Assembly (NCBI GenBank): GCA_039191605.1
Contig: JBCCXL010000022.1
Span: 1-64,000, forward strand
Source of the DNA: JBCCXL01 sp039191605
GTDB taxonomy: Bacteria > Acidobacteriota > Thermoanaerobaculia > Multivoradales > JAHZIX01
Direction: 5' to 3'
Length of the DNA: 64,000 nucleotides
The notes beneath the pieces were generated by a model. The model saw nothing but the letters and a program-made list of their open reading frames with translations. It was not told the DNA's origin and made no database searches. Positions 27,202 to 39,800 of this stretch are shown here, piece after piece; within the stretch, counting starts at the first letter, position 1; every line of letters begins with the position of its first letter. A program made the translations under genes and the position numbers.

Positions 27202-29643
27202 TTATTCCTGACGTAGAACCTTCAGCGGGTCCACCGCGAGGGCGCGACGCAGCGGCCACAGGCTGGAGATCAGCGCCACCAGCACCAGCAGCAGGGGGAT
27301 TCCTAGATAGGTCAGCGGATCCCCGAGGCCGACGCCGTAGACCAAGCCGTCCAGCGTCGCGGCGAAGATCCGGGTGACGAAGGCCGCCAGCACCACCCCG
27401 AGGGCAGCCCCCAGCAGCGTCAAGACCAGAGCGCGGCGCAGCACCAGGCGGGCCACGTCCCCTCCCTGGGCACCGAGGGCCCGGCGCATGCCGATCTCCT
27501 GGCGGCGCTCCATCACCGCGTGGGCCATCAGTCCGTAGACCCCCAGCGCCGCCAGCAGCAGCGCCACCAGCCCGAAGACCGAGAACATGGAAGCCTGGAA
27601 GCGCGGCCCCGCCAGCGCCCCGTCGAGTCGATCTTCCATCGACTGCAGAGCCGAGATCGGCTGCGCTGGATCTACCGCCCACACCGCCTCCCGCAGCGCC
27701 GGGGCCAGGGCCTCCGCCTCGCCTCCGGGAGCCGCCGCTACCGCCACGCCGATGGAGGATTGGGGCAGCTGCAGATAGGGCACGTAGACCAATTCCGTCA
27801 CGTCCGCCCCCTGCCCCGCCGAGCGCACCGATCCCACCACGCCAACGATGGTGCGCCAGGTCCCCGGGCGCTCGATACCCGGCAGCTGAATGCGCTGCCC
27901 CAGGGCACTGCTCCCGGAGATACCGCCTTCGGAGAACCAGCGCCGGGCAAAGGCGGAATCCACCACCGCCACCGGCGTCCCCTGGGCATCATCGCCGAGG
28001 GTGAAGGCCCTGCCATCCAGCAGCGGGATCTGCATCGTCTCGAAGTATTCCGGCCCGATGATTCCGTAGCGCGCCAGGGCGTCGTTGCCGGCGGCGTCGG
28101 CGGGGCGATTCTCGATGGTGGGAATGCCTCCCACCAGGCGCTCCTCCGGCGGCATCAGGGCGATGCGAGCCATCGCCGAGGCTCCCGGCAGGCTCGCGAG
28201 GCGCTCTCCCACCGCCTGGAAGACCGCCACCCGATCGGCGGGGGAGCGATAGCGGGTCGACGAGAGATCCAGCCTCGCGGTGAGCACCTCTTCCGAGCGG
28301 AAGCCGGGATCGGTGCTGGTCATGGTCTGGAAGGAGCGCACCGTCAGGCCGGTGATGATCAACACCGCCACCGCCAGGGCGACCTCCGCGATCACCAGGC
28401 CCCGCCGCACCGCTTCGCCGGAGCCGGCGGCGCGCTCGGTCTTGCCGCCCTCCCGCAGATGGGTCACCAAATCCACTTTGGCGGCGCGCCACGCCGGCGC
28501 CAGACCGCAGAGCACCCCGGTGACCACCGCCGCCAGCAGGCCGAAGAGAGCCACCGAGGCATCGATGGAGACATTCTCCAGCCGCGGAACGTCCGCCACC
28601 GGAAAAGTGCGCAGGAACCACAGCCCGGCCCACGCCAGCCCCAGCCCCAGCAGGCCGCCGGGGAGAGCCAGCAGCAGGCTCTCCAGCAGCAGCTGGCGCC
28701 GCAGGGTCGCCACCCGGGCGCCGAGGGCGCTGCGCAGGGCGAGCTCCTTGCCGCGCCCCGCCGCCTGCGCCAGCAGCAGATTGGCGACGTTGGCGCAGGC
28801 GATGAGCAGCACCAGGGCCACCGCCGCCTGCAGCGCCACCATCAGCGGGCGCACGTCCCCCAGCAGCTCTTCCCGCAGCGGCACCGCACTCATGCCAAAG
28901 CCCGAGTCCGGCGGGTAGTGATCCGGGTACTCGGCGGCGAAGGCCTGGACCAGGCGGTCCAGATTCTGCTGCGCCTGCTCGACGCTCAGCTGCGACTTCA
29001 CCCGAGCCACCAGCCGCACCCCCCGCACCCGCCGGGGAATCGCCGGATTCGGCGTAAAGGGGACCCAAACCTGCCCCTCTACCAGCGGAAAGAAGAAATC
29101 TTCCGGCAGCACCCCGATCACTTCGAAGGGGATGCCGTCGAGCTCCAGGGAGCGGCCCAAGACCTCCGCATCGCCGCCGTAGCGCCGCTGCCAGAAGCCG
29201 TGGGAGAGCACCACCAGGCGAGCCTGCTGATCCTCTTCCTCCTGGTTGTAGACCCGGCCCACGGCGGCATCCACCCCGAGCATCGGGAAGAGGGCGGCGG
29301 ACACCCGCCCGGCCTCCACCCGCAGCGGCTCCCCGCCGTCGGCGAGGTTGTAATTCCACGGAATGAAGCCGGCGATGGAATCGAAGGCGGTGTTCTCGCG
29401 GCGATGATCCTCGAATTCATGGCCCGAGGACGGCGCCTTCGGCAGGTTCTTGCCGACGAATTGATTCCACACCATCACCACCCGATCGGCATCGGGGTAA
29501 GGCAAGGGGGCGAGCACCACCTGGGAGAGCACGCTGAACACCGCGATGACGCAGCCAAGGCCGAGGGCCAGGCAGAGCACCGCGGCGGCGGAGAGCAGAG
29601 GCTGACGACGAATGGAGCGCGCAGCATAGATCCAATCACGCAT
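27202..29643 (-). CDS. ADOP-type ABC permease (MacB/FtsX-like, no ATPase domain) inside the NRPS operon
   Basis: The protein is 813 aa. Layout: N-terminal helix (~18-40, 'LSAAAVLCLALGLGCVIAVFSVL'), a MacB-PCD periplasmic domain (PLPYPDADRVVMVWN..., PEDFFFPLVEGQVW), an FtsX three-helix block near 270-360 (ACANVANLLLAQAAGRGKELALRSALGA), a second periplasmic domain, and a C-terminal FtsX block (EIGMRRALGA... DPLKVLRQE). Two PCD-FtsX units in one chain with no Walker A motif match the acidobacterial duplicated orphan permease family. Its start overlaps the NRPS-2 stop by 8 bp (29636-29643), so it is translated with the synthetase genes. It may move the peptide or confer self-protection, but no partner ATPase is in the window. 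Function in this locus is inferred. Confidence 0.9.
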   Translation of the reverse strand: MRDWIYAARSIRRQPLLSAAAVLCLALGLGCVIAVFSVLSQVVLAPLPYPDADRVVMVWNQFVGKNLPKAPSSGHEFEDHRRENTAFDSIAGFIPWNYNLADGGEPLRVEAGRVSAALFPMLGVDAAVGRVYNQEEEDQQARLVVLSHGFWQRRYGGDAEVLGRSLELDGIPFEVIGVLPEDFFFPLVEGQVWVPFTPNPAIPRRVRGVRLVARVKSQLSVEQAQQNLDRLVQAFAAEYPDHYPPDSGFGMSAVPLREELLGDVRPLMVALQAAVALVLLIACANVANLLLAQAAGRGKELALRSALGARVATLRRQLLLESLLLALPGGLLGLGLAWAGLWFLRTFPVADVPRLENVSIDASVALFGLLAAVVTGVLCGLAPAWRAAKVDLVTHLREGGKTERAAGSGEAVRRGLVIAEVALAVAVLIITGLTVRSFQTMTSTDPGFRSEEVLTARLDLSSTRYRSPADRVAVFQAVGERLASLPGASAMARIALMPPEERLVGGIPTIENRPADAAGNDALARYGIIGPEYFETMQIPLLDGRAFTLGDDAQGTPVAVVDSAFARRWFSEGGISGSSALGQRIQLPGIERPGTWRTIVGVVGSVRSAGQGADVTELVYVPYLQLPQSSIGVAVAAAPGGEAEALAPALREAVWAVDPAQPISALQSMEDRLDGALAGPRFQASMFSVFGLVALLLAALGVYGLMAHAVMERRQEIGMRRALGAQGGDVARLVLRRALVLTLLGAALGVVLAAFVTRIFAATLDGLVYGVGLGDPLTYLGIPLLLVLVALISSLWPLRRALAVDPLKVLRQE

Positions 29644-32600
29644 TACGGAATGATCCCTTTCCCGATTCTTCGACGATCGGATTTATGGCCTTGGCGGCCG
29701 CTCCGGTCTCGGAGTCCGCTTTTTCCAAACGATCCAAAAACTTGCTCAACTCACCGCCGAGATGGCGCCCAGATTCTCCCTGGAGCATCGAGAAGTGGGA
29801 GCCCGGAACCTGCTGCAGGATCGCCGGCCCCCGGAGCCACTTGCGCCAGGAGTCCGCATCGGCTCCCGCCTCGGAAGAAGCCTCCGCCAGCATCAGCACG
29901 GTGGGCACGGTGACCGCTGACATCGGACGATAGCCCAGGGATGCCTCCACATCGCGCTCCATGCAGCGAAAGAGCCGCGCTTCGTCCATCGCCTCCGGCG
30001 GGATCTCGCCGGCGGCGAGGCGCTGAGCCAGCTCCCGGGAGACGCCACCGTGGCGCTCGAAATGTCTCGCCAAGCGCTGCCGCGAAAGCTCTCCCGAGGG
30101 CACCAGGCCGACCTCCGGAGCGATCGTATCCATCAGCACCAAAATGCCGTCGGGGCGCCCCATGGCGCGCCGCTGCAGCATCATCTCGAAGGCCACCATG
30201 CCTCCCATGGACCAGCCGCCGAAGATCGGCGGCTGCGCCCCGGCGCCGAGCTCTGAAGCCAGCGTCCTCGCCGCCCGCCGATAGCGCTGGGCCAAGGCCT
30301 CCACCACCGAGTAGCGGCGCAGCGAGAGATGGAGCTCCTCGTCCGACTCCATGGAGAGCTCCGGCGCCTCCACCGCCCATACCGAGCGGTGCCCTTCGAG
30401 GCCCGCGGCGAGCTCCGAATAGAGGGCCACGGAGCCTCCGCCGCCGTGGATCAGCACCAGCGGGGAGCGCTGCGACGGGCCCTCCGCCAGCGGCACCAGC
30501 CACGAGGGGCGCTGCGAGGTTCGTCTTGAGGAGGCGCCGGCGGGAGCTCCCGCTGCCCTCACCGTAGCCCCCTCGGCGTCGAGGCGCTGCGCCACCGCCG
30601 CCACCGTCGGCGCCAGGAAGAAGGCCGCGAGGGCGAGGCGCACTCCGAATTCCGCTTCCAGGTGAGCCAACAGCCGGGTCGCGGCGAGGGAATGGCCGCC
30701 GTGGTCGAAGAAGTCGTCATCGACCCCCAGGGGAGAGCTCTCCCCGATGCCCAGCTGCTCTTTCCAAATCGCCAGCACTCGGGCTTCCAGCGGGGTACGC
30801 GGCGCCACCGCCCGGGAGCGGGATCGAGCCTGCGGCAGCGGAAGGGCCGCCCGGTCGACCTTGTCGTGGCTGGTGCGAGGCAGAACGTCCATCACCACCA
30901 CGTCCGAAGGCACCATCGCCTCCGGCAATCTCTTCCCCAGGAAGCCGAGCAGCGAATCACTCCACTCGCGAGCTTCCTGCTCGGAGCGACCAGCCTCCGA
31001 TTCCTGACTCCCGGCAGCCGCGGCCGTCGCAACCCAGGCCACCAGCCGCGGGCCCGTCGGACCTTCCACCGGCCCCACCGAAGCTTCGCCGATATCCGGA
31101 TGCTCCTCCAGCACCTGCTCGATCTCTCCCGGCTCGATTCGGTAGCCGCGAATCTTCACCTGCTCATCGAGCCTGCCGAGGAACTCCAGTCGACCGTCGG
31201 ACCGGAACCGGCCGCGATCCCCGGTGAAGTATTGGCGACCGCCGGGTTCACCGCTCCAGGGATCCGGGCGGAAACGGCGCGCCGTCTCCGCGGGACGATT
31301 TCGATAGCCGCGGGCCAGCTGCCCTCCGCCGAGAACGATCTGTCCCGGCGAACCCGCCGGCAGCGGCTGTCCGTGATCGTCCACCACCCGCAACGTGACG
31401 CTGCCGACGGGGCGACCGAGGGAGGGCGGCCGACCGCCGGCATCCACCGGCGCCACGGCGCCGGTAGTCACCAGCACCGTGCTCTCCGTCGGTCCGTAGT
31501 TGTTGGTGAAGCGGAAGGGAAGGCCCGCCGCCGGCCGGCGATTGAGGGTCTCGCCGCCGGTGAGCAGCTCCCGCAGCGCCGCGGCCCTCGGCCACTCCAG
31601 CTCCACCAACGCCTCGGCGATGGGGGTGATGGCGAGGACCGAGTGCAGCTCGCGCTGAAGGATGAAGTCCCGCAGCGCCATGACGTGCCCCCGGGTGCTC
31701 TCATCCGGCACGTGGAGACTGCCGCCCTGGGTGAGCAGGGGCCAGATCTCCAGCACCGAGGGATCGAAGGCCGGCCCCACGATGCGAGCCGCCCGCTCCC
31801 CTTCGGTGACCGGATAGGCGCGCTGGCGCCACGCCAGCATCTGAGCCAGAGCCCCGTGGCTCACCTCGACGCCCTTCGGTCGCCCGGTGGATCCGGAAGT
31901 GTAGATCAGATAGGCCAGTCGCCGAGGGTCGGAGACCAGGGCCGGCAGCTCAGCCCCGGAAGCGTCCTCCGGGCTGTGCTGGGCAGGAGCCCCGAGAGGG
32001 GGTGCTTCCAGCAGCTCCGGGAGGGAAGCGAGATCCGCCGGCGAATCCCCGTCGGCGGTGGGGGTGAGGAGATCGGCGATGAGCTCGGCACGAGAGATCA
32101 GCAGCTGCGCCCCACCGTCCTGCAGCACGAAGCGGGTCCTCGCCGCCGGCCACGAGGGGTCCAGCGGAAGATAGGGCCGCCCGGCGCGCCAGATCGCCCA
32201 CAGACAAGCCACCTCGAGGGGCGAGCGCTCCAGCAGCACCGCCACCGGAGCTTCCGGGTCGCCCTCCGGCAGCGCCTCGGCGATGCCCTCGGCGAGACGC
32301 CGAGTCCAGCGATCGAGAAGAGCGTAGGAGAACTCCTCACCGTCCTCGTCCACCAGCGCCGGCAGCAGCGCAGAGCGCTCCACCGCCGCTTCGAGCAGCT
32401 CCGTGGCCAGCGGCGGGGTAGACGACCCGCCATCCCCCCGAGCCCATTCCCAAGTCAGCTGATGGCGCTCCGCCGCCGACAGCCAGGGCAGGGAGCCAGC
32501 GGGGGCATCGGGAGCAGCCAAGGCCCCCGCCAGCAGGCGACGGAATCGCGACAGGATGCGCTGCGCCGTAGTGGCGTCGAAGAGGTCGCTGCGGTAGTCC

Positions 32601-33870
32601 ACCACCGCCCTCAGCCCGGCCTCCACGTGACGAACCGCGAAGCTGACGTCCAGCTTGGCGGTGGCCGGCGCGCTGGCTTCGGGGCGAATCGTCGTGCCCG
32701 GCAGGCGCAGCTCCGGGGTTGCCTGGGTGTGGTGAGCGAACATCACCTCGAAGAGAGGATTGCGGGAGAGATCGCGACGCGGCGCCAGCTCCTCCACCAG
32801 GCGCTCGAAAGACACCGACTGGCGGGAGAAGGCGGCGAAGACGTCGCCCCGCACCGCGGCCACAAGATCTCGGAAGCTCAGATCCGCCCGCGGCCGCAGG
32901 CGCAGCGCCAGGGTGTTGACGAAGAGCCCCACGACGTCCGCCATATCTTCGTCTTCACGGCCGGCGGAGGGAGTGCCCAACACCAGGTCCTGTCGTTCCC
33001 CGAGGCGGCCGAGAACGATCCCCAAGGCGCTGAGGTAGACCACGAAGGGGGTCGCCTGGGCCTGCCGGGCGAAGCTCTCCACCGACTCTTCCAGGGCCGC
33101 CGGCCAAACCTGGCTATGCTGCGCTCCGGCGAAGGTCATCTGCGGCGGTCGGGGCCGATCCATCGGCAGCTGCAGAGGCTCCGGAGGAGAGCTGAGCTGA
33201 TCGCGCCACCACTCGAAGTCCTCCGCCGCGCTACCCCTCGCCTCCCGCTCGGCCTGACGGCGGGCGTGGGCCGTATAGGTGGAGGCCAAGGGATTCAGCT
33301 CGGGCTCCCGATCCTCCACCAGGGCGGTGTAGGTCTCGGAGAGATCCCGCAGCAAGAGCCCCATGGACCAGCCGTCAAAGACGATGTGATGGAGGTCCAG
33401 CACTAAGGCGTGGAGGGTGCTGTCGACCCGCAGCAAAATGCAGCGATAGAGCGGGCCCCGCTCCAGGTCGAAGGGGCGGTGGGCCTCCCGCCGAGCGAGG
33501 CGACGGGCGTGCTCCCAGCGCTGGGCGGCGGGAAAAGCGCCGAGATCCACCACCGGCACGTCCAGCGGCCGCGGTTCGAGGAAGCGCACCTCGGGCTCTC
33601 CGCTGGCGCCGTCGAAAACCGCCCGCAGCTGGCGATGGCGGGCCACCACGGCGCTCCAGGCCGCCGCCAGCAGCTTCGGCTGCAGGGCGTTCGGCTCCGA
33701 TTCCAAACGGAAGAGAGCGGGAATGTTGTAGGCCGCCGAGTCCGGCTCCAGGCGGTCCAGGAACCACAGCCGGGCCTGAGCGAAGGAGACCGGCTCCCCA
33801 CCTTGCGCCGCGGAGCGCCCTCGAGGCGAATGAATCACCGCCACCTGGCCCTCGCCGGCATCCGAGGGGG
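29636..33870 (-). other. NRPS-2 third module: C-A(Y)-T-TE
   Basis: The condensation motif HHIVFDG is near 33365-33395. The pocket reads roughly D-P-L-L-L-G-N-V-L, hydrophobic and without a match that I know; an aliphatic residue is possible. The A4 motif is FDPSVLEIWP. The carrier FFDHGGHSLAAT is near 30680-30715. The thioesterase has an HGGGG oxyanion-type segment (LVLIHGGGGSVALYSEL), Ser in GWSMGG (about 30200-30225), Asp in VLMDT, and His in GSHFSML, a complete triad. Confidence 0.82.
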
Positions 33871-36800
33871 TGCGGGTAGCGGCATCCAGCCGCCGCCCCA
33901 GGGCCTCCACCGTCGGCCCTTCGAAGAGAGCCCGCAGCGGCAGGTCTACGCCGAAGGCCTTGCGCACCCGCCCCATCAGGCGCGTCGCCATCAGGCTGTG
34001 GCCGCCGAGCTCGAAGAAATCGTCGGTCACCCCCGCCGATCGTCCCAGCACCTCTTCCCACAGACTGCAGAGACGCTCCTCCGTCGCCGTGCGGGGGGCC
34101 ACCGCCGCCGCCGAGGAGGCGGCATCCCAGCTCGGCTCCGGCAGCGCCTTGCGATCGATCTTCCCTGCCGAAGACAGCGGGAAGCTCTCCAACGCCACCC
34201 AGGCGTCGGGAACCATGTAGGGCGGCACCTGAGCTTCCACGCCCTGCCGCAGGGTCTCTTCTTGCGCCCCGGCCTGAGATGCCGACGGGGACGCTGATTG
34301 GGCAACGTCCGTGGCGGGAGTCCAATAGGCCGCCAGCCGCTTGCCCTCACCGCTGCCGAAGACCAGCACCACGGCTTCCTCCACCCCCGGGAGACTGCGC
34401 AGGGCGGCCTCGATCTCCCCCAGCTCCACTCGGAAGCCTCGCACCTTGACCTGGCGGTCGGCTCGGCCGATGAATTCCAGCGCCCCATCGGCGCGGTAGC
34501 GCACCAGGTCTCCGGAACGATAGAGGCGGCCTCCGGGCTCGCCGCTGAAGGGATCCGGCACGAAGCTGCGGGCGGTGCGGGCGGGATCGCCGTCATAGCC
34601 CCGCGCCAGCGAGGGGCCGCCGATCCTCAATTCCCCCACCGCTCCCGACGGCAGCGCCTCACCGCGAGGGTCCACCACCGCCAGCCGAGCCTGGGCGGTG
34701 GCGCGCCCGATGGGCAGCACCCGCGGCCGCTCACCCCGAGGGCAGCGCCAGGAGGTCACGGAAATGGTGGCCTCCGTCGGTCCGTAGCGGTTCAGCAGAT
34801 CCGCCCGCAGCTGGCGATGGAAGGTGCTCGGCAGGTCCGCCGGCACCGTCTCGCCGCCGGTGACCACCGTATGCAGCCGCTCCAGCGGCTCCAGCGCTCC
34901 CTGCTCCAGCAGCGTCGTCAGAAGCGTCGGCGGGAAGGAGGCCTGGGTGATCCCCTCTCGGCTCATCAGGCCCAGCAGGTAGGCGCTATCCGCTACCTCT
35001 CCAGGCCTCGCCACCACCACCCGCGCACCGGCCACCAGAGGACCGAAGATCTCCACCACCGAAACGTCGAAGGTCAGGGTGGTCTTCTGGAGGAAGGCAT
35101 CGTCGGGGCGGAAATCCATCCGCCGCGCGTACTCCATGCGGTTCGCCAGCGCCCCGTGGGAGATCACCACTCCCTTGGGACGGCCGGTGGATCCGGAGGT
35201 GTAGAGCACGTAGGCGGCGCTCTCCGGGTGGGGCACCACCGGGAGACTCTTGGCTTCAAATTCCGCGGCAGGCAGCGCGGCAGCCGCCCCGGCGCTGTCG
35301 CTGGCGCAGAGCGCCTCCCCTCGCAGCTGCTCCAGCCGCAGCACCTCGAATTCCGGCGCGGAGGCCGTCGACGCAGAGGCCCGTCGCAGAGTCTCCAGGC
35401 GCGGCGCTAGGGCGGAGCTGGTGAGCACCAGGGGTGCACCGCAATCCTCCAGCACCAGCGCCGAGCGGCGCTCGGGGTTGGAGGGATCCAGGGGCACGTA
35501 GGCTCCCCCGGCGGCGAGCACCGCCATCAACGCCAGAACGGCGTCGGCGCTGCGCTCCAGGAAGAGGGCGACCCGCACCTCGGGGCCCACTCCGCGGCTG
35601 CGCAGGCGGGCCGCCAACGCGACGGTCTGCCGCCGCAGCTCGCCGTAGGTCAGGCTCTCACCTTCCCAGCGCAGAGCCACCGCCGCCGGCTGGCGGCGAG
35701 CGACTTCGAAGACCCGCTGCAGAACCGCCGGATAGCGGTCGAAAGAGGGTCGAGGAGCCGGCCACTCCACCAGGGTTTGCTGACGCTGCGCCGCGCTCAG
35801 CAGGGGGAGCCCCTGGAGAGGGACCTCCGGCGTCCCCAAGGCGGCGTCCAGCAGGGTGTCGAAGACGCCGTTGAGGCGATCGATGGTGGTGACGTCGAAG
35901 AGGGAGCTGGGGAAAACCCACCAGCCGGCAAAGACCTCCCCACCGTCCGCCTCTCCGGCTCCCTCCGGCGCCCGCCGGGGGGCCGCCGCCAGGGTGAGAT
36001 CGAATTTCGACAGGCCGATATCGAAGGCCTCCCAGCCGAAGTCGACGCCCTCCCATCGGGGGCCCTCCATCGGGGCGTTCTGCAGAATCACCATGCCCTG
36101 GAAGAGAGGAGTGTGGGCCAGGTCTCGATGCTGCACCAGGCGCTCCACCAGTCGATCGAAGGGCACCTCCTGCCGCGACACCGCCTCCAGGCTGCGCTCC
36201 CGCACGTGGCCTAGAAGAGTGTCGAAACCCTGCTCCAGCACCGGCTGGATTCGCAGCACCAGCGGATTGACGAAGAAGCCCACCATCGACTCCAGCTCCG
36301 GCCGCAGCCGGGCGGCCACCGGCGAGCCGAGGGCTAGGTCTCGCTGTCCGGTGAGCCGCGACAGCAGAGTGCTGTAGGCCGCGACGAGCACCATGAAGGG
36401 AGTGGCCCCCGCCCGCCGGGCGTAGGCCCTCAGCGCCGCCGAGGTTCCCGACCTCAGGCGCAGCGGCCGCCGGCCGCCGGCCGGCTGGCGCACCGCTGGC
36501 CGCGGGCGATCGGAGGGCAGCTCCAGCACCGGCAAACCCTGGAGCCGCTCCACCCAAGGCTGGAGTCGGCGCTCCAGCTCCTCCCCCCGGAGCCAGCCTC
36601 GCTGCCAGCGGGCAAAATCCGCGTATTGCAGGCCCGGCTCCTCCAGGGTTGCCGGCCGCCCCTCGAGATGGGCCCGGTAGAGCTCGTCCAGCTCGCGCAG
36701 CAGGATTCCCGCCGACCAGCCGTCGGTGGCAATGTGGTGAAGGGAGAGGCAGAAGAGATGCTCCCGCGGCGAGAAGCGAAGCAGGAACCAGCGAATCGGA

Positions 36801-39800
36801 GCTTCGGAAGCGAGATCGAAGGGCACCGCCGCCCCCGCCCGCAGCAGCGCGCCGCCGAGACGCTCCACCACTTCCGGCGCTACTACCCCGAGATCCAGCC
36901 CCTCGAGATCCACCGTCGGCAGCCCCTGGGGCAGGGCCGGCGAACCGAGGTCGAGAACCAGCTGCTGCACGATGGGCCGAGACTCTTCGCCTTCCACCTC
37001 GGACTCCAGCGGCTGCTCCCTCAGCACCGTGCGCAGCACCTGATGCCGGGAGACCAGCCCGCGCAGCGCAGCGTGCAGCGATTCCACCGCCAGCGGCCCC
37101 CGCAGCCTCAACGCCGTGGGGACGTTGTAGAGAGGGCTGTCGGGATCCATCCGATCCGCCATCCACAGGCTTTCCTGGGCGTAGGACAGCGGCGCCGGAG
37201 CGCTGCGCAGGCTCTCCAGCTCCTGCAGCGCAGGGAAGGCGGGAATCGCCTCGCCGCTGCTGCGTCCGGCCTCCAGGCGACGGGCCACGCCGGCCACCGA
37301 GGGATCGGTGAACAAGGCCTCCAGGGAGATTTCCACCCCGCTCACCGCCGCCAGCCGGTCCACCAGGCGCACCGCCAGCAGCGAATGGCCGCCGATCTGG
37401 AAGAAGTCGTCCTCCGCGCCTACCTGGTCCTGAAGCTCCAGCAGCTCCTGGAAGACCCCCGCCACCAGCTGCTCCATGGCGGTGCGCGGGGCGCTGCGCC
37501 GCGAATCGGTGGTCGCCTCCACCTCCAGCTGAGCCAGGGCTTTGCGATCCACCTTGCCGGAGGCATTGAGGGGGAGAGCCTCGAGGAAGGTGAAGAGAGT
37601 CGGGGCCATGTAGTCGGGAAGATCCTGCAGCAGATCGCCCCGCAGGGATTCCCCGCTCAGCAAGTCGGTCCCCGACTCACTCCCGAGCTTACTCTCCGGC
37701 TGACTCTTGGATTGACCGCGGGGCACCACGTACGCCGCCAGCGCCGGCCCCGATGCACCCTGGAGCACCAGCACCGCCGCGTCGGCCACCTCGGGGTGCG
37801 CCCGCAGCCGGGTCTCCACCTCTCCCAGCTCCACTCGGAAGCCTCGAATCTTGACCTGATGATCCCGCCGGCCGAGGAAGTCGACGGAGCCGTCCCGCAG
37901 CCAGCGGGCGAGGTCGCCGGTGCGATAGAGGCGCGCTCCCGGCGGCACCGCCGGCGTCTGCCCGGCGAGGGGGTGGGGAACGAAACTCTCTGCGGTGCGA
38001 CCCGGGCGACCGAGATAGCCGCGGGCCAGCTGAGGCCCGGCAAGGCAGAGCTCCCCGGGCGCTCCCACCGGGGCCACCTCCCCACCGATCCCCAGCAGAT
38101 CGCCTTCGAAGATCCACGCTCCGGTGGCCGGCAGGGGGCGACCGATGGACGGAGCCTGGGGGCTCACCGGCACCGGCCCGCTGGTAGCCACCACGGTGTT
38201 CTCCGTCGGCCCGTAGCAGTTCACCAGGCGGAAGCCCGCGCCGGCGGGCGCCCCGCGCCGCAGCCGGTCTCCGCCGGTGAGCAGCACTTCGAGGGGCAGG
38301 GTAGTCACCGACTCGCTGTCTAGCAGCGCCTCCGCCAAGGGGGTGGGGAGGAAGGAGTGGGTGATCCCGCGCTCCTGCAGCCAGTCTATTAGCGCCGCCG
38401 GATCCCGCAGCACCCGTGAGGGGGCGATCACCAGCGCCGCCCCCGCCGGCAGCGCGGACCACATCTCCCACACCGAAGCGTCGAAGCCCACCCCCGCCAC
38501 CAGCGTGGCCCTCGAGCCCGACCCTAGCTGGAAGGCCTGTCGATGCCAGTCGGCGAGCTCCCCGAGGCCTCGCCTCGGCAGCAGCGTGCCCTTGGGGCGA
38601 CCGGTGGATCCGGAGGTGTAGATGACGTAGGCGAGGGCCCCCGGCGGCACCGACTCTGGTGGCACCGGCTCCGTACCCCCTGGTCCCGACATGGACCTGT
38701 CCACTAGCTCTGGTGGAGCCAGACGGCGCACCGAGAGCTCTTCGAAAGGAGCTTGGTCCGCCGCCACCAGGATCTCCGCTCCGGCATCCTCCACCATGTA
38801 GAGCAGCCGAGCCGTGGGCAGGCTCGGGTCCATCGGCAGGTACGCGACGCCCGCCCAGGCGCAGCCGAGGACCGCCGTCACCAGCTCTGGAGAACGGGGC
38901 ATGCACAGAGCCACCGGGGCTCGCTCCCCGGCACCGCCGCCGGAGCCCAATCGCCCGGCGAAGGCCATCGCCTCCAGCGCCAGCTGGCGATAGGTCCAGG
39001 TGAGCCCCTCGGCGGACTCCAGGGCGAGAGCCTCGGGCTGACGACAAGCCTGGTAGAACACTCGCTCTACCGCGTCCGCCGCCGGCGGCGGCATCTCCGG
39101 CATCGCCCACTCCGTCGTCAGCTGCCAACGCTGGGCCGCGGAGAGCAGAGGGACCCGGGAGAGACGCTGCCGCGGATCCCGGGCCAGGGACTCCAGCCCA
39201 TGGCGGAAGCGCTCGACGAAGGCCGAGGCGGTGGCGACCTCGTAGAGGTCTCGCCGATACAGCAGGTGCCCGAGAACCGAGCCGTCCTGCTGCGGCTCCA
39301 GGGTCGCAGCCCACTCCTGATCCACAACGGTGCGCTGAATGAAGCGGAAGTGCGCCTCCTCGAGCCCGCACCAGCCGCCCGTCGCGCCCTCCGGCGAGGT
39401 CCCAGGGTCGGCATTCTGATAGCCCAGGGTGACCTGAAAGAGGGGGGCCACCCCTTGGGAGCGCTCCGGGGCTACCTCCTGCACCACCCGAGCGAAGGGC
39501 ACCTGGGCTCGCCCCATAGCGTCCAGCACCACCTGGCGCGCCTGGCGCTGCAAGTCTTCTAGGGTCGGATCACCGGAGAGGTCGAAGCGCAGGGCCACCG
39601 TATTCACGAAGAAGCCCACCACCGACTCCACCTCCCGACGGTCCCGCCCCGCCACCGGAGCTCCGACGGTGAGGTCCTGGACTCCGCCCCAGCGGCCGAG
39701 GGTGCCCACCCAGGCGGCCAGCAGACTCATGAAGAGGGAGATTCCCTCGTCCCGACCCCGGCGCTGAATTCCTTCTACCAGCCCGGCCTCGAGGCGCAGG

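Noticed and set aside
27520..29913. 797-aa plus-strand frame opposite the ADOP permease
   Set aside because: It is a low-complexity Arg/Gln/His frame antisense to a clear permease.
30662..33406. 914-aa plus-strand frame opposite NRPS-2
   Set aside because: It is antisense to adenylation and condensation domains, rich in Arg, Gln, His and Gly, and has no recognisable motif. GC-rich codon bias makes such shadow frames common here.
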